DNA of 64,000 bases from Takakia lepidozioides (taxonomy: Eukaryota; Streptophyta; Takakiopsida; Takakiales; Takakiaceae), in contig CM060734.1 of NCBI GenBank assembly GCA_030704615.1, positions 3,162,001 to 3,226,000 on the forward strand, written 5' to 3'. Shown here one piece after another: positions 20,601 through 30,648 of this stretch. Position 1 is the stretch's first letter; every line of letters starts with the position of its first letter. The position numbers were made by a program, and so were the translations under genes. Under the pieces are notes generated by a model, which did not search any database, was not told the DNA's origin, and saw nothing but the letters and a program-made list of their open reading frames with translations.

Positions 20601-21484
20601 ATTATGCCCTTCAACCAAATTCCCATTGTGATGGATTTGGCTTGGAAGGAATTCAGTCCTCCAGAGTCTTTGGCACACTATTACCAGATCACGCGCATTT
20701 GGTTGCCAGTGGCAACTAAAACTAAGGTTCTTCCGAACAACCGACCCATTGAGGATCATCATTTTGCAAGGTACTGTTCTGAGGCAGGCACCATGCTGAA
20801 GGAATTAATTGCCTTCCAGGTTGTTCATGGGTACATCTACACCAAGACCAAGGAGGTATCTAGTTTGGTCATGGGCTGTGGATTATACTTTGTTGCTTGT
20901 TTCATTGCAGTTATCACATTGAGCAGCAGAAGATGCAGTCAAGATTTCTGAGTTATTCCACTGGGGATCATTGGGTCTTACCTTCAGTTCCACCCCATAT
21001 GTATCTGTATGATGTGAAAGTCATGTTGCAGAAGGATTCCCAACTTCGTTCATGGTTTAATTTGGCTTGGAACAACTTGGCCAAAGAAAAATTGGGCCCT
21101 GACGATATTTTTTATAAGGGACATGAAGCCTGGAAATACTTACACTGTTCCAAAGTCATTGGCACACCTCTCACCTATACGGACAAGGAATTCAGGGAGT
21201 ACACTCATTTTGCTTGCAAGCGATTAATGCAAGTAGTACAGTTTAAGCTTCCAGACATGGTGGGCCAACACTGTATGCCACGCAAGATTCCTGAGAAGCC
21301 ACTTAAGGTTCGGGCACCGAAAGGCCTTAGGGGGGAAGATGATTCTGATACTACTGGTTCTACGGAAGAACCTTTTGACATGGCGGAGGACTATGCACTA
21401 CAAATGGCAGAGAAGAAACGACGGGGATCTCCTATGCCTGAGAAGTTACCTCGTTATCAACCAAAGGGGGCTGCTATTTCATGA
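17657..21484 (+). pseudogene. Long accessory gene with coiled coil, downstream of integrase
   Basis: Successive frames 17657-18649, 18553-19458, 19455-20855 and 20911-21484 together encode a protein of about 1,200 residues. The first part is mostly helical (RMKRIRGMEDIRV, FMIQFIQNFEPRTG, EITPQYLQQLFELSGHV). A Glu/Pro-rich middle follows, then a coiled coil at about 19460-20330 (heptad-like Leu/Glu/Lys runs), then a C-terminal domain (GDHWVLPSVPP, RSWFNLAWNNLAKEKLGPDD). A short intron 20856-20910 is likely. The frame changes look like mutations. It lies in the env-like position after integrase. A fragment of the same C-terminus occurs at 58837-59243 just before an LTR, which supports its being a retroelement gene. 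No membrane segment is evident, so a true envelope is unlikely. I do not recognise the family. Confidence 0.6.
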
Positions 21485-21575
21485 GCGGCATGAGCATGAG
21501 CGGAAAAAAAAAAAGCATGAGCGGACCATTGTGTGTCCACGGAAATAGGGTTAGGAGGCGTGGAAATAGGGTCAT
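21464..21575. repeat. Right inverted terminal repeat of the 6.9-kb unit
   Basis: Begins with GGGGGCTGCTATTTCATGAGC-type sequence, split here as GGGGGCTGCT and ATTTCATGAGC, the exact complement of the left repeat. It continues with GGCATGAGC, an A12 run, another CATGAGCGG and TGTCCACGGAAATAGGG. Confidence 0.65.
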
Positions 21576-21705
21576 GTGAAGTTGGAATGTGGCACCAGTG
21601 GACTCGTCATAGCAATGAAATGCAACATTTTATTGCAAATTTTGTGGCAAGCCACAACTATACAAGTGTGTCCTAACTGTCATAGCCGGAATGGGCACTA
21701 TTCTC

Positions 21706-22165
21706 CTACACCCTCCGAGGAACTTGCCCCACCTTCCTCCTCATCCCCCTCATCCCCCTCATCCCCCCATCCTCCGAGCTCTGAGATGCATCAGTTCCAC
21801 TATGCCTCTCAAAAATTCCGTCCTCTCCTTGGGGGACTGTCCACCTCACCTCCTGGGAATCTTCTGCCTCTTCTCCCCCACTTTCCTCAGCAGAATCCAA
21901 GACAAATCTACGAGCCTGACGGGCTCTAATAGCTGCTGCCTCCTCCCTCATCTTCATTTTCTTGAGGCTTGCCTCGTCTAAAATCTGTTGTACACGACTA
22001 GGTTCGGAAGACCTCCTAATGGACACCGAAGCAAGCCGGGCAGCATAAGTAGGAAGGATGTAGTCCCTTTCTGGACTCGGCATGAAATCCCCCCTGGCAA
22101 AAAAAGGCACGTTCCTCCTGCCCATGAGCTGCGGTGTAGACGTCCCTCCTACAGTACTTGGCATC
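21706..22165 (-). pseudogene. ParB/methylase-like gene family, copy 3 (last exon only)
   Basis: The minus-strand ORF matches exon 9 of the gene at 7136-11553: RRNVPFFARGDFMPSPERDY, LPTYAARLA, IRRSSEPSRVQQIL, then an acidic stretch and EVRWTVPQGEDGIFE. The acceptor CTGCAG precedes it at 22166-22171. Its Gly/Met/Arg-rich end (GMRGMRGMRR) reflects a short repeat. Upstream exons are absent: about 90 bp beyond the acceptor the sequence changes to an LTR fragment at 22257. The ORF itself is intact, so the lost part is the 5' part. Confidence 0.8.
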
Positions 22166-22256
22166 CTGCAGTAAGAACAAATTTACTTTAAGAATGTCAA
22201 TACCAGCAGAAGCAAAAAAGGGTCTTTCAATGAAATAAGAGAGCGAAGGGAGGTGC

Positions 22257-22350
22257 TGTTAGAGGACTGTCTGGGACTTAGACACTTATACGGGATCTGT
22301 AGGGTACCCTTAATTTTTTCACAGACTGAGACCAACAGGAGCCTTAGGGG
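22257..22350 (+). repeat. LTR fragment, same family as 59282-59392
   Basis: TGTTAGAGGACTGTCTGGG followed by ACTTAGACA and a GGGTACCCTTAATTTTT block, all shared with 59282-59392. Only the first 95 bp or so are present. Confidence 0.7.
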
Positions 22351-22373
22351 TGACAGCAGCGCACTGTAGAGGG

Positions 22374-22545
22374 GGGTTACACAGCCCGTCACAGCCCACA
22401 CAGCCCGTCACAGCCGACACAGCCCACATAGGCCGTCACAGTCGTCACAGCCGACACAGCCAACACAGCCCGTCATAGTTGCACAGCCAGTCACAGCCCG
22501 TCACAGTTTCACACAGCCAGTCACAGCTTGACACAGCTGTCACGA
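22374..22545. repeat. Minisatellite of CACAGCC(C)GT units
   Basis: Irregular repeats of CACAGCCCGT, CACAGCCGA and CACAGTCGT, 8-16 bp each. No coding potential is implied. Confidence 0.8.
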
Positions 22546-23183
22546 CCATAGGGAACGGAGAGCAGGACAGGGAATGACTGTGGGGAACAACACCTGCAAA
22601 TGGAACATGTTAGTTCACGGACGACGGTTAGTGAGGAAAACGGTTAGAGCCACGGGTAGGAAGAAAAAGGGAGAAGCAAGGACGGAAGGGGGGGGTTCTG
22701 GGAAGCACGGAAGGGGGAGGACTTCGGGGTCATGCATGGGAGGAGATCGGAAGCCAAGATGGAGAGCGCGGTGAAGGAGGAAAGAGGATTAGTAGATGCT
22801 CGTTATATGCAAAGCGGTAGTGATATAGTAGAGCAGATTAGAGACACAATGGCTTCGGCCTGATACCTGATAAATCCTAATCGGATACTTATATGATACA
22901 ATCACACTGTGTAGAGAGATCTGAGTGAAGATGTGGAATGAATGGATGAGTTGATGGAATCCAATAGATTGATAAAGCAAACTGATACTTAATTATCAAT
23001 GGTAAGGTAGCTAACATGAATGCCAAGAGGAAAACAAATAGGAAACACCCCCATGATACACTAGCTGTAGGTCATGATTGATTGTTCTGCGCGGGCTGAG
23101 TACTTAGAGATTTCCAACTCTTCTATCTTGGAGTTTCCGCCTCGGATAGCGAAGGGATGGGTGAGTAAAAGCAGCGCGACATT
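22546..23183. other. Non-coding stretch before a gag element, possible decayed LTR
   Basis: A G/A-rich part (22640-22780) followed by AT-rich sequence. By position it should include the 5' LTR of the element whose primer-binding site is at 23184, but no TATA box or LTR boundary is convincing. Confidence 0.35.
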
Positions 23184-23201
23184 TGGCGACCATACTGGGG
23201 A
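23184..23201 (+). promoter_or_regulatory. Primer-binding site, second copy
   Basis: Exactly the same 18-mer (TGGCGACCATACTGGGGA) as at 4564-4581, again immediately before the small ORF and gag. Confidence 0.7.
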
Positions 23202-23202
23202 A

Positions 23203-23769
23203 CTGAGTCATGAACAACCAGATGTGACAGGCATCTGGTGGGATCATGGTGGTTGGACCATTAAAGAATTTGAAGTGAATCAAATTCCCTGTGGAACAAA
23301 GGAAGAAAGATTGTCCAAACAATTCTTTCAAAGGTTCTTGGAATTGCCAGACGGTTGTAAAGAAAATATTCTTAAGCGAGTGCATGATGCTGATCCGGAA
23401 TGGGGTCTGGAGAAAGGAGTGATAAAGATTTATCAGGTAGCCTGTAGAGGAAGAGCACGTTGGTTACCAACGTTGGTTTATGTGATAGCATTGCTATCCA
23501 TTAAGCGAGTAGAGTTTGAAGGCTGGGAGGAAAGAAAAGTGAATGTTTATACTCATATGCATGAAGAGCTTGTACTGGTAAAGAATTGGATTCCAAAGGA
23601 TATTTTGTGGATCAAACTCACACCAAGAACAGCTTTCCAGACTTGTTTGCCATATGGTTATATGGTAACGGAGACTTCAAGTATAGCCAAGGGTGCATTG
23701 AAGCTTGAAAGAAACCCAGGCATATACGAGAGATATTACAGAAGAGAGTTATGGTTATTGCCACATTAA
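23203..23769 (+). CDS. Small ORF upstream of gag, unknown (copy 2)
   Basis: Homologue of 4590-5030. Shared features are GGWTIKEF near the start, LPDGCKENIL, the block WGLEKGVIKI and NWIPKDIL. The frame is open through the primer-binding site to 23074, and no ATG lies close behind that site, so the start is undecided. The C-terminal 60 residues extend beyond the other copy. It ends 22 bp before the gag ATG. No enzymatic motif seen. Confidence 0.55.
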   Translation: MSHEQPDVTGIWWDHGGWTIKEFEVNQIPCGTKEERLSKQFFQRFLELPDGCKENILKRVHDADPEWGLEKGVIKIYQVACRGRARWLPTLVYVIALLSIKRVEFEGWEERKVNVYTHMHEELVLVKNWIPKDILWIKLTPRTAFQTCLPYGYMVTETSSIAKGALKLERNPGIYERYYRRELWLLPH

Positions 23770-23790
23770 AAGAAATGAAAGACATGGGAC

Positions 23791-25797
23791 ATGAGTGATG
23801 AAAGAGAAGCTAGACGCCAGAGATATTCAGCAAAAAGAGAAAGCTATCTGAAAGCTAATTATCCATATCTTTGGGAGAGAAGAATAGACATAGGGGAATC
23901 ATCTGGACCTCTCACACCATTAAGATCAAAGAGTACATCACCTATACCGGAAGAACTAGAGTTGGATGCCACTCCTTCTGTTTCTTTGCAAGAAAGATTA
24001 AGGGAATTGGTACAGGAAGAAGATCAATCACGAGGTGAAAGATCTGAGGTACATCCTTGGATAAAAGATTTGACAGAAATCTTTGATAAGAGTTGGCATG
24101 GAACACCAAAAGCAGGAACTCCAGTTTCTGAAGCAAAAGGTGAAGAAGGAGAAGAGGATGTGGCAGAGCCAACGGAGAGTTCAGACTCTCCAACACCATT
24201 ACAGTTGAGTTACATGAGTGAAGAAGAAACCCAAGGGCAGAACTTGGAGGATGAAAACAGAGAGAAGAAATTGGAAGGGGAAGAATATGAAGAAGTAGAC
24301 CCAACAGCTGAGGTTGAGACTACAACCAGGACATCCCAACCCGTTGGACCTGGATCAAATGGAGCACTTGGATCACAGGCCAACGAAGGTGTCGGCTCAG
24401 GGGGATCAGGCGGGCGGCCTGGATCTGGCTCTGGGGGGACAGGGAGTGTGGGAAGTAGTGCAACTGAAGCTGGGAATACTGTGAATATAGTGGGGCTAGA
24501 AGCAGGGAGTGCTCAAGGGCCACCACTTGGTGGAAGATCCACCACAAAAACAACAGGTCCAGAAGGACCAGTACCAGTAAGGGTGCCAGCACCTGTCAGT
24601 GGGCAGAAGGTAGGGCCACAGATGGCGTTACAACCAACACGGGCAAAACCACCCTTTCCAATATATTCAGGAAAAGGGGATCCCGATGTACACATTAGCC
24701 AATTTGAGCACATGTGTATAGTGAACAATGAGAATGGCGATGATGCCAAGATGAGATTGTTTCCTTGTTCACTCATCAAGAAAGCAAGTGAATGGTATGC
24801 AAGATTCCCTGATAATCATTTCCTAACCTGGAATGGCTTGAGTACAGCATTTCGAAATAGGTTCAGGACAAGTAAAACTGAAGATGAAGTGTATGGAAGT
24901 TTACAACAGTTAAAGCAAAAGAAGCATGAAACTGTTGAGGAGTATATGGAAAAGATGGAATTGATGATGAAAAAGCTGGCTGCAGTACCAGCACCCGGTT
25001 TACAGAAGACTTGGTTTGTGAGTGGACTAAGACCAGAGTTGCAAAAGAAAGTGGATATGTTACCCCATAATACAGTGGAGGAGGCATTTGAAACTGCAAA
25101 CAGAATTGAGCAATTGGGAATGCTCAGGAGAGAGAAAAGAGATGATGAGGACTCTGAGGATGAGTCAGATGAAGAAGAAGAGCAAGAACTAAAAAGGAAG
25201 AGTAAGAAAAAGGAGAAGTTGAAGAGGGATAACTATGAAAAAAGATTGGAAGAAATCTTGAAGAAATATGCCACAGAGGCTGCAACACATTGGAGGAAGG
25301 GTGTATGGTGTGCAAAGTGCCAGAATGAAGGCCATACCACCACAGAATGCCACATGAGGGAGAAACACTGTACTATCTGTAAAATGGATAACCATTCTAC
25401 TGAGAATTGTTACTACAACAGAAGGACAGCTGCAAGAGAACCTAGGCAAGTAAGGGTGCATCATGTGCAGCCCCAGCCAAGAAGAAACAATGATCAGGAC
25501 CACTATGGTAGGTCTGGTGGTTATAACAATGGCATGGAAGGGAGAGGTAATTCAAGAGGGAATTACCAAGGAAATTCCAGAGGCAACTATCAGGGTAATC
25601 CAAGGGGGAATTACCAGCCCGGGAATCAGGATTATAGAAATAATCCAAGAACAGACCAAGGGCGAGGACCCAATGGTGAAGAACTATGTTACTATTGTAA
25701 TCAGCCAGGACATCGCAGGGCAGCCTGTTCATTCTGGATAAGACACCAGAATGAGATAAGAGCTCCTGTGAATGAGGGCCCAGTGGTGGCAGCTCCG
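23791..25797 (+). CDS. Gag protein with zinc knuckles (copy 2)
   Basis: The best-preserved gag of this family, about 670 residues. It has a charged N-terminus (MSDEREARRQRYSAKRESY), a Gly/Ser/Thr-rich linker (24340-24600), then the gag domain from about 24640: PPFPIYSGKGDPDVHISQF, SEWYARFPDNHFLTW, STAFRNRFR, TWFVSGLRPEL. An acidic-basic segment follows. Three CCHC-type knuckles are CAKCQNEGHTTTEC, CTICKMDNHSTENC and CYYCNQPGHRRAAC, with tandem GN(S/P)RGNYQ repeats between the second and third (25545-25625). The open frame continues to 25986, but the last 60 or so codons come from the palindrome cluster and are probably not original. No protease or polymerase follows. Confidence 0.8.
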
Positions 25798-25821
25798 GCC
25801 GCACTCCGAATTACCTACATG

Positions 25822-25935
25822 ATGGAAATTCGGCGCTCCGACTTACCCGGTGGATGGAAATTCGGCGCCGAATTTCCAGCCGGCCGTGCTCCGAATTACC
25901 TCTACGATGGAAATTCGGGGCCTCGTTGCGTCATA
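25822..25935. repeat. Palindrome cluster, GAAATTCGG-CG-CCGAATTTC type
   Basis: A perfect 22-base palindrome at 25856-25877: arms GGAAATTCGG and CCGAATTTCC around CG. Damaged half-copies lie at about 25822-25845 and 25912-25925, roughly 35-60 bp away. The gag frame ends inside this cluster, so palindromes probably inserted into or next to the coding region. Confidence 0.75.
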
Positions 25936-26099
25936 TTTCATCTGACAGGGAGGGCTTCGTTGCGTCATACTTCATTCGACATTTAATTGCGTAGTTGGGC
26001 ATTAAATGTCCTCCGCCGTTGGTTTTGATTCGGGCTGTAGAGTGTGGAAAAATGTTGAGGAAAGTTGAGAAGAAGAATGATGATGATTCAGAAAAGCTA

Positions 26100-26465
26100 A
26101 GAAAGACAATTATGAGAAGAGATTGTAAGAGATAACGAAGAAATAAGACACAGAGCAGCAACACACTGGAGGAAGAATACCTAGTGTCAGCAATGCCAAA
26201 ATGAAGGTAAAACATTGTGCTATCTGTCAAATGAGTAACCATTCCACTCAGAATTGTTATTACAATAGGAAGATAGCAATTAGAGAAAACAGAGCGGTGG
26301 GGGTGCACCAGGTGCAACCCCAACCAAGAAAAAATACCGACCAAGGCAACTATGGAAGACCTTGCGGGTACAATAATAACGATGGCATGGTAGGTAGAGG
26401 TAATCCATGAGGGAATTACCAGCAAGATAATCGGGATTATAGAAATAATCCTAGAAGATAGGAGC
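26100..26465 (+). pseudogene. Gag remnant with one zinc knuckle (copy 3)
   Basis: 26201-26410 encodes CAICQMSNHSTQNC and VGVHQVQPQPRKN, closely like 25350-25500 of copy 2. The stretch before it (26100-26200) aligns to the segment before the knuckles but has stops and indels. It is a decayed partial copy of the same gag. Confidence 0.75.
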
Positions 26466-26535
26466 ATTAGGGCTGGATCTGAATTGTTTGCTTACTACAA
26501 TTTTGTGATGGAGTACCGATGAATGTGTATATTAA

Positions 26536-26885
26536 TTATGAGCAGCAATATAATGGTAGCCAATCATTGGGGAGATAACATTCAAGAGCCATCTTGGTAC
26601 TCCAAGAATGATTTAGATAACAGTGGAGTGGGGAAACAAAGTCCCATGGTAGCCAGTAGTTCCGAATAGCATGTAAATGAGAGCTGCAGTATAATGGTAA
26701 CCAATCACTGGAAAGATAATATATAAGAGCCTTCAGGAATGAGCAAAAACGACTTTGGTAGCAGTGGGGTGAGGGAGCATTTTCCCTAGGGAGCGAGTAC
26801 TTCCGAGTATCTGGCAAGTGGGAGTTGCAGTGTGATGGTTGCACAACATTAGAGAAATAACATGCAAGAGCCTTCTGAGGATTAA
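26536..26885. repeat. Tandem repeat, unit about 135-148 bp, two and a half copies
   Basis: Units start near 26540, 26688 and 26821. Each has GAG(C/A)(A/G)G(C/T)-type sequence, TATAATGGTA(G/A)CCAATCA, GATAA and CAAGAGCC. Between them, GTTCCGAATA, ACTTCCGAGTATC and similar segments recur. No gene recognised. Confidence 0.6.
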
Positions 26886-27122
26886 TCTAGGAGACTTGGT
26901 GTTCAGTAGTTATACATGAATTTGTTGCATGATGTAGCCAAGTAACAAAGAAATGAGATAGTGGTGGTGGCCAGCGTCTTCGGGAAGATTTACATTTGGG
27001 TAACCTTTGGATGCTGGGATGTCCATGAGGGGGAATATGGAATACTTTTTGGCCACAAACCCTGTCCCTGTCATCAAACCCTATCACACCCATATCAAAC
27101 CTTGTCACAACTCTATCATCAT

Positions 27123-27210
27123 CAAGTTGATGTTGTTAAGGGTGTGTTTGTAGTCAAAAAGTATTCACTAAGTGAATACTTTTTGGCCTCATCTACACCC
27201 CTAACAACAT
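27123..27210. repeat. Near-perfect hairpin, MITE-like
   Basis: Left arm from 27123 (TTGATGTTGTTAAGGGTGTG, then AAAAAGTATTCACT) pairs with the right arm (AGTGAATACTTTTT, then CACCCCTAACAACATCAA). The AAAAAGTATTCACT arms meet directly with no loop. A third partial arm, GAATACTTTTTGGCC, lies at 27039-27053. Foldback element or MITE. Confidence 0.7.
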
Positions 27211-27229
27211 CAACATGAATTGCAAAAAG

Positions 27230-27430
27230 ATGCTTCAAATCAAAGCATCTTCCAAAATATGCTTCTCTTTAAAGCATCTTTAGCTTTCTTAATATGCTTT
27301 CATACATATCGGAACAACTAGGTTGTTAACAACATACTTGTTCCGAACAACCCACTTGTTAACAACCTACTTGTTCCCAACATCCTACTTGTTAACACCC
27401 ACTTGTTAACAACCTGCTTGTTCCAGGGGT
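27230..27430. repeat. Short tandem repeats AGCATCTT and AACAACCTACTTGTTCC
   Basis: Runs of AGCATCTT or GCATATT-type units (27230-27300) are followed by five or so ACTTGTT(AACAAC/CC) units (27320-27425). Non-coding. Confidence 0.65.
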
Positions 27431-27559
27431 TGCTATTTTGTCAGAGATCACTATGACATGGACACATGGGAAACGGCCACTTGGCAAATGGTCGTCAATT
27501 TATTTTTTCTCAGGCTGCCCGTAAATCCAAATCTGATTCATAGTTGACATTAACAAATA

Positions 27560-27710
27560 TGAACACATGTGCAGAGTGAACAACAAGAATGCTGATGCAA
27601 CAAAGCTAAGATTATTTTCTTGTGCATTGACCAAGAAAGCAATTGAGTGGTATGCTCAGTTCCCAGACAATCACTTTACAACCTGGAATGATCTTAGAAC
27701 ATCATTCACT
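27560..27710 (+). pseudogene. Gag domain remnant (copy 4)
   Basis: 27567-27707 encodes KLRLFSCALTKKAIEWYAQ and FPDNHFTTWNDLRTSF, the centre of the gag domain of 23791-25797. Similarity stops at about 27710 and the rest is absent. Confidence 0.75.
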
Positions 27711-27989
27711 ACAAGAGAACCAAGGTTTCACGACTGTGGCTTTTTCGCAGTGACTCAGACAAATTTTCAGGCAGCCGTATCAGCTTTAAAATCAAGTGTG
27801 TGGAATTGTTGGAGGCACATTCAAAAAGTCTTCCATAGCCACAATTTGAATATTAGAGGACATACATGAAATATTGGAGAGATTTAATGTATACTTGACC
27901 GGTCAGGAGACCAAAATTGGCTATCTCAAAACAAGAGGTTATCATTCCTATCTACCAATGCGGTTAAGGGAGAACATCATTGTTCTCTA

Positions 27990-30331
27990 CTAAGGAGGCT
28001 GGCTACCTCCCCCGTACTGAGTGTTGGGTAATGCATCAAAGGGGTATATTTGGTTTCACCACCCAAGACTACAAGCGTGACAAAGAAAATGTGTTTGCAA
28101 GGAAGATATCCTTATCTAGCTTTCCTTCTATGCTGATCAAAGGCCTCGCAAGTACAAGACGGTTCCAAACCAATCCTGACATCATATGTCACGCCTCGCT
28201 TTGTAGATTCTGCGGTCCTGATGGTATAAACTCGACCCAATCCCTTTCCAATGTCAATCTTGTTCAGGACAACTGCTCGACAGGATGCAACTTTTGCCAT
28301 GTTGTCTCGAGCCTTCTTGGAGATAGTTTCACATTTTCACACTCTCCGCCCATCACGTTCTTTGCATGCCTTAGATGTTGAAGAAGTAGTGCATTGACAG
28401 CAGATGATGGTGGGTTTATGTCGTTTCGTACATGAGATGTTGAATGCACGGAGGAGCGTCTGGATTTTCTTCCAAGGACATCGCCCTCGGGAACAAGACG
28501 GAACCCTGTAGCTGTTAGTCTGTCCACTTCTGCCTGCGTAAGATCTATTCGTCATCTGCACAAAACCAAAACAATATCTGAACGGGATGGGCCATCACGG
28601 GAGGATTGTTCCAACCCAAGAAATTTGGAGCTGGAATTCCAGCAGTGGATCCTTTTGGAAAAATTCTTTGCATGCAATGCCTACCCAGCTTATCTGCACC
28701 ACAACATTGTACGGCTGTCCGTCGGGAAGTTCGCTCAATCTTCCATTTTTCCCGAGGATGAGATGACTCACGTACGTCCAGTCCGTGCTGCATAGGCAGC
28801 TCACTGACAGGTGGACAACCATTTTTAGGTGCGGACCTCTCCGTTGTAGAGGCCCTTTCGATGAGGTACAACATTGGAGCCAAATGTTTTTGAATCCGAG
28901 TCATCAATGAGGATAGGTTTGATCCTAAGAGATCCGGGATCAGCATTTGAGCGTATGTCTTTCTTCTTGGCTGAAACGCGCGGTGTTCAACATCCGACAT
29001 TCTCGGTTCGCAGATTTACATCAAGCCTCAATGAGGAATTGGAATCCTCCGTCGTACATATTCCCACTTTCCTCTGCACTCTCCGTGTCCGCTTATTCCC
29101 GTCCAAATGGTCACCACGGGTATGCAAAGGAGTACCAGCAACAATATCCTTCAAAGCAGATCCCATCTTTCTTGCAGTTTTCACTTTCAAAGCTTCCCTA
29201 CAAAGCAACTCAGCTGCATCCGGCCCCATACCGGTTCCTCGACCTTTTTGAAGGTTGATTTCATCCCCAGTCTGCATCAATGCCCGAACAATATCATCTC
29301 GTGTGGTCTCAACCAAGTCCTTTTTATTCGGACCGGAACCTTTCTTCCATTTAGCATGCACGGACTCAACCATATTTGTATTTGGCATCCCTGCAGCAGC
29401 ATCATTATCCATCCTCTGCAACAAACAAACAAAAATTGAGTTGGTATTCTTCAATGTAATTAATGTGTACAAAGGTACTTTACTATTGAAAGAATTGAAC
29501 AATGTATTTCAAAAAACACCACCTCCGTTGACGGCAGGTCTAGATGCAGTCCACAATTTAGGGTCATGACTAAATTTTTGACCACCTTCGTCCAATAAAA
29601 CTGAAGTCATACGAGGATGTCGGAGAACAGTTACACCGCATCCAAGGACCTGAACAAATATGAGACCAACACCGTCCAACGACGGTGTCATGACTGTAAT
29701 TTGAAAACACCTTCATCCAACGAAGATGAGGTCGTACGAGGATATCGAGGAATAATTACATCGTATCCAACGACAATAAAAAAATTTGAGACCACTTGCG
29801 TCCAACGAAGGTGACACCATACATGCAGGTCGAAGATCAGTTATATTCTGATTCTAACATTTAACATCTTTACAAACTAGCTTTTCAACGGATTTGGGAT
29901 ATATCCTCTGCATTCCTATCACATCAACCAGAGAGTGTGTCTGGGACGGTTCTGGATTAGTGGAGATAACGTACATATCGCATAAAGTTACCCCCACAGT
30001 CGGTAGCGCACATGCCACCACGTGATCCAACTCTGCAGATCCAGCAGTTGTTTTTTGTTGCAGTGTGCTACGTTCTCCCACCAGGATGTAAGCTTGGAAT
30101 AGGCCAAATCAGCGTTGCTTTCTGTGATAGCATCCTTCCAAGCCCTGCACATGTGAATATGCTCTTTTTGTCTATCTGGGGGTATAAGACCTTTTGTATG
30201 GGATCCAACTGATTGAGCCCAGTGAAATGCACATGACCGTTCTTTCCCCTCAAGTGGCACATCAGGGCCATCTCCAAACACAGATCGGACAGCTCTGAAG
30301 TTTGCCATGGCGTTATCGGCCATGAAGATGT
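27990..30331 (-). pseudogene. MULE-type transposase gene, 3' half
   Basis: On the minus strand, 30323-29988 encodes the second catalytic Asp region (ADNAMANFRAVRSVFG) and the C-x2-H motif CAFHW. An exon from 29411 has NTNMVESVHAKW, a good candidate for the catalytic Glu. 29000-28260 carries further C-terminal sequence in several frames. The end has a SWIM zinc finger: CTC, then CKH after a single TAG (28112-28300 and about 28095). It is the downstream half of the gene whose N-terminal half is 41337-43012, separated from it by the retroelement 30332-41336. An acceptor-like TTGCAG precedes the 29411 exon, so the gene had introns. It is inactive. Confidence 0.75.
29570..29830. repeat. Tandem units containing small palindromes (CACCTTCGTCCAACGAAGGTG type)
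   Basis: Within the transposase intron region, related units occur near 29581, 29668, 29706 and 29787. Each centres on GTCCAACGA with complementary flanks, e.g. CACCGTCCAACGACGGTG. Between them are shared GTCATACGAGGATGTCG-type pieces. Confidence 0.6.
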
Positions 30332-30648
30332 CAAGTTATTTTACCACTAGTGTGAAGTTAGCTAGGAAATAGCTAGCTTTTATATATTGACATTTGGGAT
30401 TGACCCAATTGTCAATCCAAGGGCCAATACATGTTTGGGCACCTGACATTGTTATCTTCACGGCAAATCGCGGTGGGCTCATCTTTCTCGAGTTGAGCCT
30501 CACCGCGTCTAGCTATGGCGTCGTAGTGTGGATTCCCCATGGCGTGGGGTGCACTTGGCTCGACTTAATATATGAGTGATGTTTTCATGTGCAAGTATGT
30601 GAGTTTGAGAGAGCTTGTGTGCTTGTATTATTCCTTTCCTTATCACTC
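30332..30648 (+). repeat. Terminal repeat A1 of the DNMT-PHD element
   Basis: TGTCAAGTTATTTT to CCTTATCA. It matches A2 (40732-41038) with few differences. TTATATATTGACA (30380-30392) is an AT-rich TATA-like stretch. The start TGTCAAGTTA is shared with copy 2 at 44901. Confidence 0.75.

Larger units (their letters stand above)
14650..21575. mobile_element. Unit bounded by long imperfect inverted repeats, carrying gypsy pol and a coiled-coil gene
   Basis: Inverted repeats at 14650-14785 and 21464-21575 enclose a gypsy pol lacking gag and LTRs, then a long accessory gene. The junctions are abrupt: the first pol codons follow the left repeat directly, and the accessory ORF runs into the right repeat. 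It may be a transposon that captured retroelement sequence, or a retroelement fragment inserted into an older inverted-repeat element. No target-site duplication was identified and no transposase is seen inside. Confidence 0.5.

Noticed and set aside
17657-21484. Viral-type envelope gene
   Set aside because: Position fits, but no signal peptide, membrane segment or Cys pattern is visible. Coiled coil alone is not enough.
22374-22545. CRISPR-like array from CACAGCC repeats
   Set aside because: Units are short and irregular with no spacers, in a eukaryotic repeat-rich setting: a minisatellite.
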